This document shows positions 35,972 to 46,320 of a stretch of 64,000 nt of DNA, piece by piece. Source of the stretch: Promethearchaeia archaeon (GTDB lineage Archaea; Asgardarchaeota; Lokiarchaeia; Sigyniarchaeales; SOKP01). Each line of letters starts with the position of its first letter. Within the stretch, counting starts at the first letter, position 1. Location of the stretch: positions 1 through 64,000 of the forward strand of contig JAHQWL010000093.1 in assembly GCA_029856155.1 (NCBI GenBank), written 5' to 3'. The notes beneath the pieces are model-generated. The model was not told where the DNA came from. It saw only the letters and a program-made list of their open reading frames with translations, and searched no databases. Made by a program: the position numbers and the translations under genes.

Positions 35972-38767
35972 TCATCTTCTTAATTTCTTATGTTTTATAT
36001 CTTTATTCTTAAAATACAAAATAATTCCAATAGGCACAATAATAGGCAATAAATAGAATAAAATTAGATTTAATGTTGATAATTCAAGAGATGTTTCAAA
36101 ATAGAATAATGTGATTTCTTGATCTTGACTATCTGTTAACTTTACTCTATAACTCCTTATCCCAAATTCATAAGGATTTATAGTTGGTACAATTTTTGCT
36201 ACAATAATATTTTCACCAGTATTTAATTCTGCTATATTAGTCCCAAATTTTACATTATTTATATACAACGAGAACGCTTCTGAAATTTCTTGATTATTTT
36301 GGATTATAATTATTAAGTATGCAGTATCACCTTGTGGGATGCTTTGGGGAAATGTAGCGCTTATAATTTCAAACTTTGGCATAATTTCTACTGTAAACTT
36401 TTTTGAATAGTATTCTGTAGTGTTTATTGAAATTTTCATTTCTATTCTAATGGTATCATTTAATATCGATTCTAATGTTTTTAAATAGTATACTAAGTTT
36501 ACTATTTCTTTTTCGCTTAAACTTTCCTCTGAGATTATTTCTTCAATACAATTTTCGGTAATTCCCGTAAAACTTACATTTAGAGTTTGAGTTGCATTAG
36601 GGAGAAAATTTTTCAAATTTATAGACACAAATATATTTTCTCCCTTCACCACTTTATCTTGATAGAGTAGGTTACTATAGTCAAACGAATATCCAATTTC
36701 TATTACCTCTTTTATTTCTAAATAAATTATAGAACCTTTTTTTATTCTGAAAAATATTTCACTACTTCCTAGTTCTGCTCCAAATCTAGTTGTGAGGTTA
36801 AAATCTATCTGGATTATTTCTTCAATACTAGTAAAATTAATTTCTTGAGAAGGATAATTAACAATATCTTGCCCCACTATAGATGCTGTTAAGGTTAAAT
36901 TATCATTACGTGTATAATTTAGAAAAAGAGAAACATTTACGATTGGCCCCTGATATAAGATTCCTGGTAGGCCCTCAATTGATTCACTAATTAATCCTGA
37001 AATAACATTAAACCTTTTAAGAGTGTTTGTTAGTTTAAAGTATGTTGCATTAGCCCACACATAAATATAATATCCATCAATTATAGGTAAGGTTTCATTG
37101 ATTTCATAAGGAAGAGCATAAGAAGTTTTAGGGTCAAGAATTATATCATCAAATTGATAAAAAAATGTTCCATTAGGATACTTAAAAATATAATTAATAC
37201 TGTAATTAGTAATATCATGTTGTACAGTATAACGTCCATAAGACTCATTTTCAGGGTTATAATATTGGCCGATTTTTCTAAATGAATAGGTTGAAGTTAA
37301 ATTCATGACATCTTGATTCAAGATAAAAGATGGCACTTCTCCTGATACATTATATTTTACATTTAAAACTGTGTTATTATAAATTTCAAAAGCATTCAAA
37401 TAAGCCTTACTTAATTTAAGATTTGAGTTAAATGATTTAGTACTATTAGTGAAAGAAAAATCATAAGCGTGGTTAACTTTATCATATAGATTATTTTGGA
37501 TAGACTTGTATATTTCCAATGCCCTACTATAGTATGTTAAATTTCCTGTTACTTCAAAAAATTTCAAACAAGCACTCATCATTAGAGCATTATCGTTAAG
37601 GTTTAGACTATTATCAAAATCAGACCAATCAGGTCTAACAATTCTCTTGTAAAGATTTATAGTATCATTCCAGAAATGTGAATCTAAGCTATCATAAAGT
37701 CGAATTGCTCTTTTCAGATAAGTAGAATCATTTTCCATACCCGTTGCAAGCCAAAATTCTAACAATGTAATAATTCCTAAAGCATTTGTACTTAAATAAT
37801 AATAATCATCTTTTAACTCTGTAAACGCCCAATTTTCATTTCCTCGATGATAGAAAGCATTATCTGCTGAATCCCACATATAAGTATTAATATCATTCAT
37901 TGTTAGGTTTGCTAGTTCGTAAGCTCTAGATTGTATAACACTATCTAAACCGAGATCTTTATAAGTTCGATGAATTAAGAGATTTGCTAATATGCTATAA
38001 AAATTACTTTCAACATGCTTAGTATCCGAAGAATTGTAACTAAAAAATCCATTATATAAAAATCTATCATCCCAAAATTCAGAAGAATTTATTAAATAGA
38101 ACATTTCATTAATAGATTGCCTTGGAGTTGTTCCACTAACAGTGATAATATCAATTTCAGCACCAATATTTTCAATTAATAGGAAAATTGGTAATAAATT
38201 GTCAATTAGAGATCTATTGTTATTCAACAATTCGCCAGTTGTATCACCTATCGATTTAACAAAACCATATTTGAATTCATTAATATCACCATTATACCAA
38301 AGGGTAGTATCTTTTAAATCTAAATATATCTCATATGTTTGAATATCATCAATTTCCATTTTCATTAATGAGTTGTAATAGAGTAAATTATCTTCCGAGA
38401 AAATTGTACTATCGAGAATATCGCCATCTTGGTCTCCATATCTATAATAAAGATCAACCTCAAAATCTAAGTTAGATTGGTATTTATTTGTAAAAAAATT
38501 GCGTAATAGAGTAAAATTCTCTGTAAATGGATCTTGAAGCATTGAAGTTGCAGACGTAGTTTTCAAATTATTAAATATAGCATCAGAATTATCATTATTT
38601 TTGTTAGAAAGATTATCATCAGAAAATTTAATTCCAAAATAATTTCCGTTAACATATATAAAATTAAATATAACCAAAAATGTAAAGAATAAGCATACTA
38701 ATATTTTTAGTTCTTGTTTTTTCAACTTTCCCCTTTTTCTAATATTTGTCAAGTTCAAAAATCTCAT
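35972..38767 (-). CDS. Large exported protein with six-hairpin-like domain
   Basis: 931 residues. It has an N-terminal signal/anchor (about 21-40), a C-terminal transmembrane helix (about 900-920) and a short basic tail KNKDIKHKKLRR. Residues about 75-480 look like an alpha/alpha-barrel of the kind in glycoside hydrolases and sugar epimerases (LYDSLDSHFWND, DNALMMSACLKFFEVTG, ALEIYKSIQNNLYD). The remaining 400 residues are beta-rich, NxS/T-dense and Ig-like. It may bind or process a surface glycan, but no catalytic residues are certain. First gene of a two-gene unit with the Ig-like protein downstream. Confidence 0.65.
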   Translation of the reverse strand: MRFLNLTNIRKRGKLKKQELKILVCLFFTFLVIFNFIYVNGNYFGIKFSDDNLSNKNNDNSDAIFNNLKTTSATSMLQDPFTENFTLLRNFFTNKYQSNLDFEVDLYYRYGDQDGDILDSTIFSEDNLLYYNSLMKMEIDDIQTYEIYLDLKDTTLWYNGDINEFKYGFVKSIGDTTGELLNNNRSLIDNLLPIFLLIENIGAEIDIITVSGTTPRQSINEMFYLINSSEFWDDRFLYNGFFSYNSSDTKHVESNFYSILANLLIHRTYKDLGLDSVIQSRAYELANLTMNDINTYMWDSADNAFYHRGNENWAFTELKDDYYYLSTNALGIITLLEFWLATGMENDSTYLKRAIRLYDSLDSHFWNDTINLYKRIVRPDWSDFDNSLNLNDNALMMSACLKFFEVTGNLTYYSRALEIYKSIQNNLYDKVNHAYDFSFTNSTKSFNSNLKLSKAYLNAFEIYNNTVLNVKYNVSGEVPSFILNQDVMNLTSTYSFRKIGQYYNPENESYGRYTVQHDITNYSINYIFKYPNGTFFYQFDDIILDPKTSYALPYEINETLPIIDGYYIYVWANATYFKLTNTLKRFNVISGLISESIEGLPGILYQGPIVNVSLFLNYTRNDNLTLTASIVGQDIVNYPSQEINFTSIEEIIQIDFNLTTRFGAELGSSEIFFRIKKGSIIYLEIKEVIEIGYSFDYSNLLYQDKVVKGENIFVSINLKNFLPNATQTLNVSFTGITENCIEEIISEESLSEKEIVNLVYYLKTLESILNDTIRIEMKISINTTEYYSKKFTVEIMPKFEIISATFPQSIPQGDTAYLIIIIQNNQEISEAFSLYINNVKFGTNIAELNTGENIIVAKIVPTINPYEFGIRSYRVKLTDSQDQEITLFYFETSLELSTLNLILFYLLPIIVPIGIILYFKNKDIKHKKLRR

Positions 38768-38993
38768 ATTGACTTAAATAAGGCAAATAAATAAGTATTT
38801 ACCAATGTTTACTTTTTAAATTATATTTGTAAAAAATCCTTCTCTTTAAAATTTTTTTGGAAGGAAACATATAGATCAGAATATTTAGCAAAAGTGTAAG
38901 ATTTAATTCTTTTTTGTTGATTTTATGATTCTACAAATTGACTTTGAAACATGAGTCTTAAATTCTTTAAAAAAAGATTCTTAGAAGTAGAGA

Positions 38994-40493
38994 TTATTTA
39001 GCAGTATTGAGTTTATTTCTTATTAGCTGAATCAAATCAATAACTTTAATTCTATCTTGTTTCATTGAGTCTCTATATCTAATTGTAACAGTATTGTCTT
39101 CTAAAGACTCATAGTCAATTGTAACGCAATATATTGTACCTATTTCATCTTGTCTTCTATATCTTTTTCCTATAGAACCCGCCACATCAAAAAAAGAATT
39201 AATTCGATTTTCTAATAAATCTCTGTGAATCTTAAGTGCTAAATTTCTAATATTTTCTTTGTTTTTAACGAGTGGAAAGACAGCAACGGTATTGGGAGCT
39301 AAATCTGGAATGAGTTTTAAATTTATTCTACCTTCTTCTACATTAAAATTAGTTTCAAGGAGAGTGTAGATAATTCTGTCAATTCCAAAAGCAATTTCAA
39401 GAATTTGAGGAATTTCTTTAATTTCTGAATCAGGACTCATACTAACTTCAAAATTCTGGTTTGAAAATTCGCTATGCCTTTTTAAATCATAATTAGTTCT
39501 ATCATGTACTCCACAAATCTCAACCCATCCAAACTGTCTTGATTTTATCTCTAAATCCCAAGCATCATCAGCATAGTGAGCACGTTCATTTAAAGAATGT
39601 TGTCTAAATCTAATTACTTCTTCTGGAAACCCTAGAATTTTTGTTAAATAATAACTTATATACATACAATAAGCATAGGCAGGTTTTTTTAAAATCTTGG
39701 TTTTTATTGCCTTCTCAAGTGAAATTATTTCAGGTTTATCAATAACTTTTTCTTGGAGTGTCCAATCTAATAATGGTAATGTTGATTTTTTGATTTCCTT
39801 ATAATCTTCAAACACCATTTCTTGTTGCTTACCGATGAAAATTTGCAATTCAAATTGATCAAATGCTCTCATTCGAAGAACTCCTTGTCGTGGAGAAATT
39901 TCATTTCGATATGCTTTACCAATTTGGTAAATTTTAATGGGATACTGCCTTCTGGCATCTTGATCTAAACGATTAAATAATAAATAAGTTGTTGTTGCTG
40001 TTTCTGGTCGTAAATATGCAGTAACATTGTTTCCAACAGAAGTTTTCAACATCAAATTGTATTCTTCAATTTTTTGAAAATTACTTCCGCATTTTGGGCA
40101 ACTTAATTCATGTTTTTTAATTAAATTCTCCATTTCTTCAAATGATAAGCCATCTATCATTAATTCAGGAAGATTTTCTTGAATAAATTTATCTGCCCTA
40201 TACAACGTGTTGCATTTATTACATCTCATTACAGGATCAACAAATCTTTCTAAGTGTCCTGAAGCTTCCCAAACGATACTTGGCATGATTGTTGGGCACT
40301 CAACCTCTCCAAAACCAAAATAACGACATTCTCGTCTAAAAAGATCTAAGATATTGTTTTTGAGAGCCATCCCTGCTGGACCATAGGAATAGAACCCGGC
40401 AAGTCCACCATAGATTTCTGGAGAAGGCCCCCAAATGAACCCACGGCGTTTTATGAGTGAATTAAACGTCTCAATGTTATTCTCGATTTTCAT
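38994..40493 (-). CDS. glyS: Glycyl-tRNA synthetase (class II, archaeal/eukaryotic type)
   Basis: Charges tRNA-Gly. It has the alpha2-type N-terminus RGFIWGPSPEIYGGLAGFYSYGPAG, class II motif 2 (IGKAYRNEISPRQGVLRMRAFDQFE), motif 3 (SFGID-like in LEIAFGIDRIIYTLLE) and a C-terminal anticodon-binding domain. Zinc-type cysteines are in CNKCNTLY and SCPKCGSNF near residues 90-140. Length is 499 residues. ATG start at 40493. It lies some 230 bases downstream of the exported protein gene start, with its own A+T-rich promoter region. Confidence 0.95.
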   Translation of the reverse strand: MKIENNIETFNSLIKRRGFIWGPSPEIYGGLAGFYSYGPAGMALKNNILDLFRRECRYFGFGEVECPTIMPSIVWEASGHLERFVDPVMRCNKCNTLYRADKFIQENLPELMIDGLSFEEMENLIKKHELSCPKCGSNFQKIEEYNLMLKTSVGNNVTAYLRPETATTTYLLFNRLDQDARRQYPIKIYQIGKAYRNEISPRQGVLRMRAFDQFELQIFIGKQQEMVFEDYKEIKKSTLPLLDWTLQEKVIDKPEIISLEKAIKTKILKKPAYAYCMYISYYLTKILGFPEEVIRFRQHSLNERAHYADDAWDLEIKSRQFGWVEICGVHDRTNYDLKRHSEFSNQNFEVSMSPDSEIKEIPQILEIAFGIDRIIYTLLETNFNVEEGRINLKLIPDLAPNTVAVFPLVKNKENIRNLALKIHRDLLENRINSFFDVAGSIGKRYRRQDEIGTIYCVTIDYESLEDNTVTIRYRDSMKQDRIKVIDLIQLIRNKLNTAK

Positions 40494-40624
40494 ATAGATT
40501 TTAAAAGTGTATTATACTATTTGTATTTTAAGATATTACAAGTAAATTAAAATAAATTTTTATAATAGGAAGATAATAATATTATTATATTTTTTTCAAA
40601 GTTTAAAAAAAAATTTGATAAATT

Positions 40625-41479
40625 ATGTTATTTCAAGATTTCCAATATCTTGGTTTCTGGGAAGCAATAGAAATGGGGCTCTATTTCATTATAGTCGGGT
40701 ATTTCTTTTTACTATTTTTCTACTTCCTATTTATCCGATATAGAACCTCAAGGAAGTTGTATTGGCTGTTTTTTAGCTTATTTTTTCTATGTTTTGGTAT
40801 TGCACGCGTATTTTTCATTGTCTATTATTTTTTTGGACCAGAACTATTCAATGGATCGAATGATACTGAAGTCGTTGCTTTTCTAATGTTAAATTTTCGC
40901 TATGCTACATTCTTTACTTGGATGGGGGTAGCTTGTGCTGTTGGAGTTTTAGGAATTCTCTTATTTCCTCCTGAAATAAAAGAGGAAAATAAAGGGAAAA
41001 AATCATTAGTTGAATGGTTTAAAAATAGAAAAAATCTAGAATTACTTATTCGGATAGGATTATTTGTTCTTCCCATAATTATAGGAATACTCGCGTTAAC
41101 ATTACCAGATGGCCTATTTATGGATCCTGATTTTTTAAAAGATTATCCATTGATTGATGTTGACTTAGTCTTAATAAGATTTGGTTCATGGGAATATCCT
41201 CTTGGTAGATTTCTGTTTAATTTTATTTTCATGCCCTTGTTCCTTGTTTTGATTCCTTTTATCTTTCTTTATCTAGCATGGAAAACGTTTGGAGTATTGA
41301 GAAAATCATATGCTTTAAATGCTATTGGGTTTCTTCTTTATTTTATTGGAGGGAGAATAATGCAAGGAGTACTAGATGTAGCTACATTACCACATTTAAG
41401 AGCCGTAATGCCCCCATTACTAATATTACTAGCGCTTCTTATTTTAGTAATTGCAAATAATTACGAACAACTTAAATAA
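40625..41479 (+). CDS. Hypothetical seven-segment membrane protein
   Basis: 284 residues with about seven hydrophobic helices: near 17-40, 49-70, 86-110, 137-160, 191-217, 227-247 and 258-278. The only long hydrophilic parts are the loop after helix 3 (EEIKEENKGKKSLVEWFKNRK) and the loop after helix 4. This layout resembles sensor-type 7TM proteins, but there is no attached signalling domain and I do not recognise a family. Divergent from glyS. ATG at 40625. Confidence 0.6.
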   Translation: MLFQDFQYLGFWEAIEMGLYFIIVGYFFLLFFYFLFIRYRTSRKLYWLFFSLFFLCFGIARVFFIVYYFFGPELFNGSNDTEVVAFLMLNFRYATFFTWMGVACAVGVLGILLFPPEIKEENKGKKSLVEWFKNRKNLELLIRIGLFVLPIIIGILALTLPDGLFMDPDFLKDYPLIDVDLVLIRFGSWEYPLGRFLFNFIFMPLFLVLIPFIFLYLAWKTFGVLRKSYALNAIGFLLYFIGGRIMQGVLDVATLPHLRAVMPPLLILLALLILVIANNYEQLK

Positions 41480-41681
41480 AAAAGTTTAACTTTTAATTCT
41501 TATAATTATTTTAATCATTTTTTATTCAAGACCAATTCTTAGGATGAGTAGAACCAATTAAAAAACCCACTTTTAATTACCTATTGAAAAAAAGATTAAA
41601 AATTTAAAACTGAATCTCTTTAAATTTAATATATTTGAAATATATAATATAGAAATTAATTAAAAATTCAAGATATTATCC

Positions 41682-43316
41682 ATGTCTGTTCACGGAAATC
41701 AATATTTGTTACCATTTTTTATTAGAAAGGATTCTCTTCCCCTTTCAATTCAAGGAAATGATGAATTAGCTCTCGCATTTTATTTATTATCAAAAGATTT
41801 AAGAAAAAACGAAAAGATTATTTCCTTTTCTAAGCTTCTTTGGCCTATATTAAGCATTCAAGGAGTAATTAGTACTCATATAATGTTAGATGGATTGAAT
41901 TTGTTTAGAGAAATCGGACGGTTTTCTAATCCCCCTCGACAACCTTTAATAGGCCATATACTAAGAAATATTGAAAATCGAACTAAAGTTGAACAATTAA
42001 ACATATTAATAGATATCCTATCATATAAAGATAAAGAAGCTGAAGAAATTGGGGAAGGGGAAGAGTCAGAATTTCACACTCTTAAAATTAATGGGTTAAT
42101 TAATCCAGAATTTCTCCAATCGCTAATTAAAATTATCCCATTGACGGATTATAAACCAATTGTCGATTACACAGTATTAGATACCAGTATCTCTACTGAA
42201 AATGCGTTAAATATTTCAGAAGAATACCGGCAGATTATCAATACAATGAAAGGAAATGCTCTAAGATGGAAAACTCAGATTGAATTAATAGAGAAGGAAG
42301 TAAGTAAATGGCTTATAGAGATAAATGTTCAATTAAAAGATATAAATTCACGCTATTCTAGCCAAATAACTAAAACTTCTTCATCAATTGATACATCTCA
42401 AGTAGATGAACAAACAAAACTAGAACAAGATAAAATTGATCAATGGAACGTTAATGAAAAGAAAAAGATAATTGAAAGCATGTCTACTTTGTTTAAAACG
42501 TCTGAAAGATACCTCGAAGAAATTATAAAGAAAAATAAATTCTTTACTGACGGGGATTCTTTAAAAACTAGAGTTTTTGAAGATATCCTTCCTCATTTTG
42601 AAACTCAGTTTGCTTATTTAAAAGAGGAGGGTAAAAAATTTTTAGAATCTCTTGATGAACTTATTCAAAAGTATAATGAGTTAAAAGAGCGAGCTTCTCA
42701 GATTGATAATGGAGCAAATCAAAAATTAGTAGAGTTTAAGGATTCTTTAGATGTAAGACTAAAAGATAGAAATAAACGATTAACTGAGTTTGAGAGTGAA
42801 AAACAGGTAAAAATCTCTGAGTTAGAAAATTCCAAAAATCAAATAGAAGAATTATTCGCAAAAATTAAAAATATTATACAAATAAAACATAATAATTGCT
42901 TGCAAGAGGCTCAAACATTGACTGAGTGGTCTCTTAATGACAACCAATTAGATTTATTTTCAAGGCCTATACAATGGATTTATATGCCGATACATGCGAT
43001 GTTTATTGAAGATGAGGATAATATGGAAGAGTATATGAATATTCTTTTCCCAGGATATATCACTAATGACTCAAATGCTATATATGAACATGTATCTGAT
43101 GCTTTCGTTAGTTTAAAAACCCTATTAAGTGAGAGAATTGAGAATGATATGGCTACTAGATCAAATTTTGAATTTTCATCCGAACGTAAAAATTTGATAA
43201 AAGATCCGAATCTGAAAAAGAGACTCCAGTTAGGTATCTCAAAATTAAGAGAAAAAATGCTTCTTAATGAAACAATGGAAAGGATAATTCGAGAAAATTC
43301 AAATATTTTAGCATAA
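41682..43316 (+). CDS. Coiled-coil protein of unknown function
   Basis: 544 residues, no signal peptide. Residues about 1-115 form a globular helical head (QYLLPFFIRKDSLPLSIQGNDELALAFYLL is part of it). Residues about 185-395 are predicted long coiled coil with heptads (WLIEINVQLKDINSRYSSQI; KRLTEFESEKQVKISELENS). A second globular region follows at about 410-544 (WIYMPIHAMFIEDED). This head-coil-tail plan fits a cytoskeletal or membrane-trafficking adaptor, but that is only analogy. A GNAT gene follows after 23 bases. Confidence 0.6.
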   Translation: MSVHGNQYLLPFFIRKDSLPLSIQGNDELALAFYLLSKDLRKNEKIISFSKLLWPILSIQGVISTHIMLDGLNLFREIGRFSNPPRQPLIGHILRNIENRTKVEQLNILIDILSYKDKEAEEIGEGEESEFHTLKINGLINPEFLQSLIKIIPLTDYKPIVDYTVLDTSISTENALNISEEYRQIINTMKGNALRWKTQIELIEKEVSKWLIEINVQLKDINSRYSSQITKTSSSIDTSQVDEQTKLEQDKIDQWNVNEKKKIIESMSTLFKTSERYLEEIIKKNKFFTDGDSLKTRVFEDILPHFETQFAYLKEEGKKFLESLDELIQKYNELKERASQIDNGANQKLVEFKDSLDVRLKDRNKRLTEFESEKQVKISELENSKNQIEELFAKIKNIIQIKHNNCLQEAQTLTEWSLNDNQLDLFSRPIQWIYMPIHAMFIEDEDNMEEYMNILFPGYITNDSNAIYEHVSDAFVSLKTLLSERIENDMATRSNFEFSSERKNLIKDPNLKKRLQLGISKLREKMLLNETMERIIRENSNILA

Positions 43317-43339
43317 TTTTATAATTATTTCCTTTAATC

Positions 43340-44023
43340 ATGTCAGAATCACATTTAGAAAGAAAAAAAAAATTGGATCTTAAAAAGAGAAAAATCCGAG
43401 CTTTTTTTTTATCTATTGAAACAAAAAAGAAGAAAAAGTTGGAGGTTGACAAAGCTGCAGAAGATCTCTATCAGGATGGCATGGTTTATATCCAAATGAA
43501 GCTTCCTGTAGAGAAAATTACTAAAGAATTTGAGGTTAATTTAAAAGATAAAATAGAACATAACATTATTAAAGCTAAAATCAGAGAGGTCACCCAAAGT
43601 GATTTAGAAACTTTAAAGTACATTTATAACCGTGCCTGGCTACTTTCTAATACTCCATACAGACCAATAACTAAAACTGATTTGAAAAAAATCCTTGATT
43701 ATCCTGACACTGTTTTTCTTATTGCAAAAGTGTATGGAATTGATGCGGCATTTGTACTATTAGATTTTGAAGGGGAAAATAAAGAAATTGCTGTAATTGC
43801 CGCATTAGCAGTTATACCTCGCTTCCAGAGAAAAGGGGTTGGCACTATTATTGGAATGTCAGCATGGAATTTTATAAAACAGAATTATAGTAATGTTAAA
43901 GAAATAAGAGCAGAGGTATATAAAGACAACGTTGTTTCATATTCTTTTATTAAAGGGATAGGATTTGAAGAATTTGATAGAAAAGTTTATAAGAAAGAAG
44001 ACTTCGAGATTAAAAGTGATTAG
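43340..44023 (+). CDS. GNAT-family N-acetyltransferase with basic N-terminus
   Basis: Acetyl-CoA-dependent acyltransferase fold. The acetyl-CoA pyrophosphate loop is VIPRFQRKGVGTIIG (Q/R-x-x-G-x-G). Other motifs are the N-terminal ITKTDLKKILDYPDTVFLIAKV and C-terminal NVVSYSFIKGIGFEEFDRKVY. The first 45 residues are unusually rich in lysine and arginine and could bind nucleic acid or ribosome. The start is ATG 43340. It probably forms an operon with the coiled-coil gene upstream. The substrate is unknown. Confidence 0.78.
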   Translation: MSESHLERKKKLDLKKRKIRAFFLSIETKKKKKLEVDKAAEDLYQDGMVYIQMKLPVEKITKEFEVNLKDKIEHNIIKAKIREVTQSDLETLKYIYNRAWLLSNTPYRPITKTDLKKILDYPDTVFLIAKVYGIDAAFVLLDFEGENKEIAVIAALAVIPRFQRKGVGTIIGMSAWNFIKQNYSNVKEIRAEVYKDNVVSYSFIKGIGFEEFDRKVYKKEDFEIKSD

Positions 44024-44072
44024 CAATCTCTATTAAAAGAGATAAATTACATTTTCTCATATAACTTTTATC

Positions 44073-45494
44073 TTAAAATTTTAATGATTTTATTTTTTCA
44101 TTTAATAATTCAGTACTATATTCATCTTTGATTTTCTGATAGTAAGTTCGAGCCTTTTCGAAATATAAGATAGCATTTTCAATCATTCTCTTATTAAGAT
44201 AAATATCACCCAATTTGTGAAGAATTAAAGCACTTTCTTTGATATATCCCAAATCTTCATAAATATCCAACGCTTTTTCAAAGAGGTTTATTGCTTTTAT
44301 CGTGTCTTCTTCAAACTCTAAATATATATTTCCTATTTTGAACTTAAGCTCAGCATTTTTGATGTTATCACCAAATTTGAAAAAGATTTCACCCGCTAGA
44401 TCATAATATTCAATTGCCCTTTCAATATCTCCCTTAGATATATATACATTTGCTAAGTTTTCTAAAATCTCACCCTCTTTAATATTATCACTTATCTCAA
44501 AAATACGAACAGCTTCTAAGCTTTGTATAAAAAAAATTTCAGCTTTAGTCCTATTATCCCTTAATAAATATATTTTTCCAAGATATAAATAACATTCCCA
44601 TTCTAATTTTGCTTTAATATAAACCGAGATATTTTCTTCTATTTTTTTAATTAACTCTAAGGCTTCAGTGAGGTGTTGAGACGATTCATCATAATCCTGT
44701 CCTATAATATAATACAACTTTCCATATTTTATTTCTGTTTGAATTATACCATAAACATCTTCATTCTCTTTGAAGAATTCTGAATTTTTCTCTAAAATTT
44801 TTTTAATTCGGTCATAATCATGTAGTAAATAAAGAACTTCCACCAAATTACTGGAAGATTTTATTTCGTCAACTATTAAATTTTCTTGTTGAGAAAGTTG
44901 AAATGCCTCTTGATAATAATTATATGAGTGTTCTAAATCTTTAATTATAAAATACACATTTCCAAGATTGTTTAACACCTTTATGATTTTACTTTTATCG
45001 TTTAAATCTTTAAGAATTTCTAGAGATCTATTGAAATCATAAATAGCTTGATCAAAAAATCCATTATCTTCTTGAATTATTCCTATTTCATTGTAGCAAA
45101 TAGCGGTGTTAAGTAAATCGTTTTCCTCTTTAAAATTTTTTAAAGCTAATTCAAGGTTTTTTAATGCCTCAGATAAATCTCTTTTTTTATAATATAAACT
45201 TGATTTCTCTAATAATAATGATCCAGGTATTGGTTCTCCTAGAACTTCTTTACTCTCTAAAGCATCATCAATCTTTTTTATTTTTTGATCGACTTCTTCG
45301 TCTTTTATAACAAGGTTATCAAATGTATCTTTTTCTTCTTCCAAATCTAAATGATAAATCTCTGGTTCATCATAAGGAAATTTCACGTTTCTATCTAAAA
45401 CATCTTCTAGATTTGCAATTAAAGGTTTATTACAATTTCTACAATAAGACCAATGTTCTTCAATTTGGAACCCACAATAAGGGCATGTTTTCAT
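44073..45494 (-). CDS. TPR-repeat protein with N-terminal zinc ribbon
   Basis: 473 residues. The N-terminus CPYCGFQIEEHWSYCRNCNKP is a CxxC...CxxC zinc ribbon. From about residue 85 there are about nine tetratricopeptide repeats of 40 residues (for example NTAICYNEIGIIQEDNGFFD and ILHKLGDIYLNKRMIENAIL), of the TPR_12/GPSM-LGN type. Such proteins are scaffolds in signalling or assembly. No effector domain is attached. It is convergent with the GNAT gene. Confidence 0.82.
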   Translation of the reverse strand: MKTCPYCGFQIEEHWSYCRNCNKPLIANLEDVLDRNVKFPYDEPEIYHLDLEEEKDTFDNLVIKDEEVDQKIKKIDDALESKEVLGEPIPGSLLLEKSSLYYKKRDLSEALKNLELALKNFKEENDLLNTAICYNEIGIIQEDNGFFDQAIYDFNRSLEILKDLNDKSKIIKVLNNLGNVYFIIKDLEHSYNYYQEAFQLSQQENLIVDEIKSSSNLVEVLYLLHDYDRIKKILEKNSEFFKENEDVYGIIQTEIKYGKLYYIIGQDYDESSQHLTEALELIKKIEENISVYIKAKLEWECYLYLGKIYLLRDNRTKAEIFFIQSLEAVRIFEISDNIKEGEILENLANVYISKGDIERAIEYYDLAGEIFFKFGDNIKNAELKFKIGNIYLEFEEDTIKAINLFEKALDIYEDLGYIKESALILHKLGDIYLNKRMIENAILYFEKARTYYQKIKDEYSTELLNEKIKSLKF

Positions 45495-45609
45495 GCGTAT
45501 AAAAAATTAAAAATATTTAAAATTAAAAAGAAAATAACTTTATTTATAATTATTTGATATTATTTCTGAAAATAGAGATATGAAATTCTAAGAGCTCTAT
45601 ATAAATAAC

Positions 45610-46320
45610 TCAAATGATATTATAAATAATAGGTATCACTTCAGAGATCTCTCGAATCTCATAATCTGGTTTGATTTTCTTTGATTTTTTAGAGAATGAA
45701 TCATTAAACCAAATGGTATGCATATTACATTCCTTAGCTCCTTTAACATCTGTTTCCAAGATATCTCCAATATGAATGGCATTTCTTGGATCACATTCGA
45801 GCTTTTTTAAAGCTTTATTGAATAATATTGGATGTGGTTTATAATATCCAATCTCATCAGAGAAAATCTTCACTTGAAAATATTGGAGAATATTATATTC
45901 TTGAAGTACCTTAATTATAATTCGTCCTGGTGTTATCCCCGTATTGGAAATGAGACCTATTTTATAATCTGAGGATAATGTTTCTAGTGTTTGTCTGGTT
46001 CCTTTTTTCAAAGAGGGAGGAGCAATCAACATTACTTCTTCAAATTCCTTCTTAATTATTGCCTTATCTTTTTTAGATAAATCGATTTTAAGAATTTTGA
46101 GCACTTCTAATATTCGATCTTTTGTATATATATGATAATTGTTTTCAAAATTACGTTTATGTAAATGAAGGCCAAATTTAAAAGTATTTTCTATATCAAT
46201 TTCAGACTGAGAAATACCTTTTTCATTCAAAAATTGAGAAAACCAGTGTAATCGCATTTCTGTATAAAATCTATTATTAAATATTGTATTCCAGAGATCA
46301 AATGTAATAGCTTGAATCAT
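45610..46320 (-). CDS. HAD-superfamily hydrolase
   Basis: 236 residues. HAD motif I is FDLWNTIFN, a DxWxT variant in which the catalytic second aspartate (usually DxDxT/V) is replaced by tryptophan, as in DxW-type members of the family. Motif II is GLISNTG, and motif IV is HIGDILETDVKGAKE. The cap is of the small helical kind inserted after motif I. A phosphatase or dehalogenase-like role is possible; the substrate is unknown. Next to the TPR/zinc-ribbon gene on the same strand, about 115 bases away. Confidence 0.8.
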   Translation of the reverse strand: MIQAITFDLWNTIFNNRFYTEMRLHWFSQFLNEKGISQSEIDIENTFKFGLHLHKRNFENNYHIYTKDRILEVLKILKIDLSKKDKAIIKKEFEEVMLIAPPSLKKGTRQTLETLSSDYKIGLISNTGITPGRIIIKVLQEYNILQYFQVKIFSDEIGYYKPHPILFNKALKKLECDPRNAIHIGDILETDVKGAKECNMHTIWFNDSFSKKSKKIKPDYEIREISEVIPIIYNII

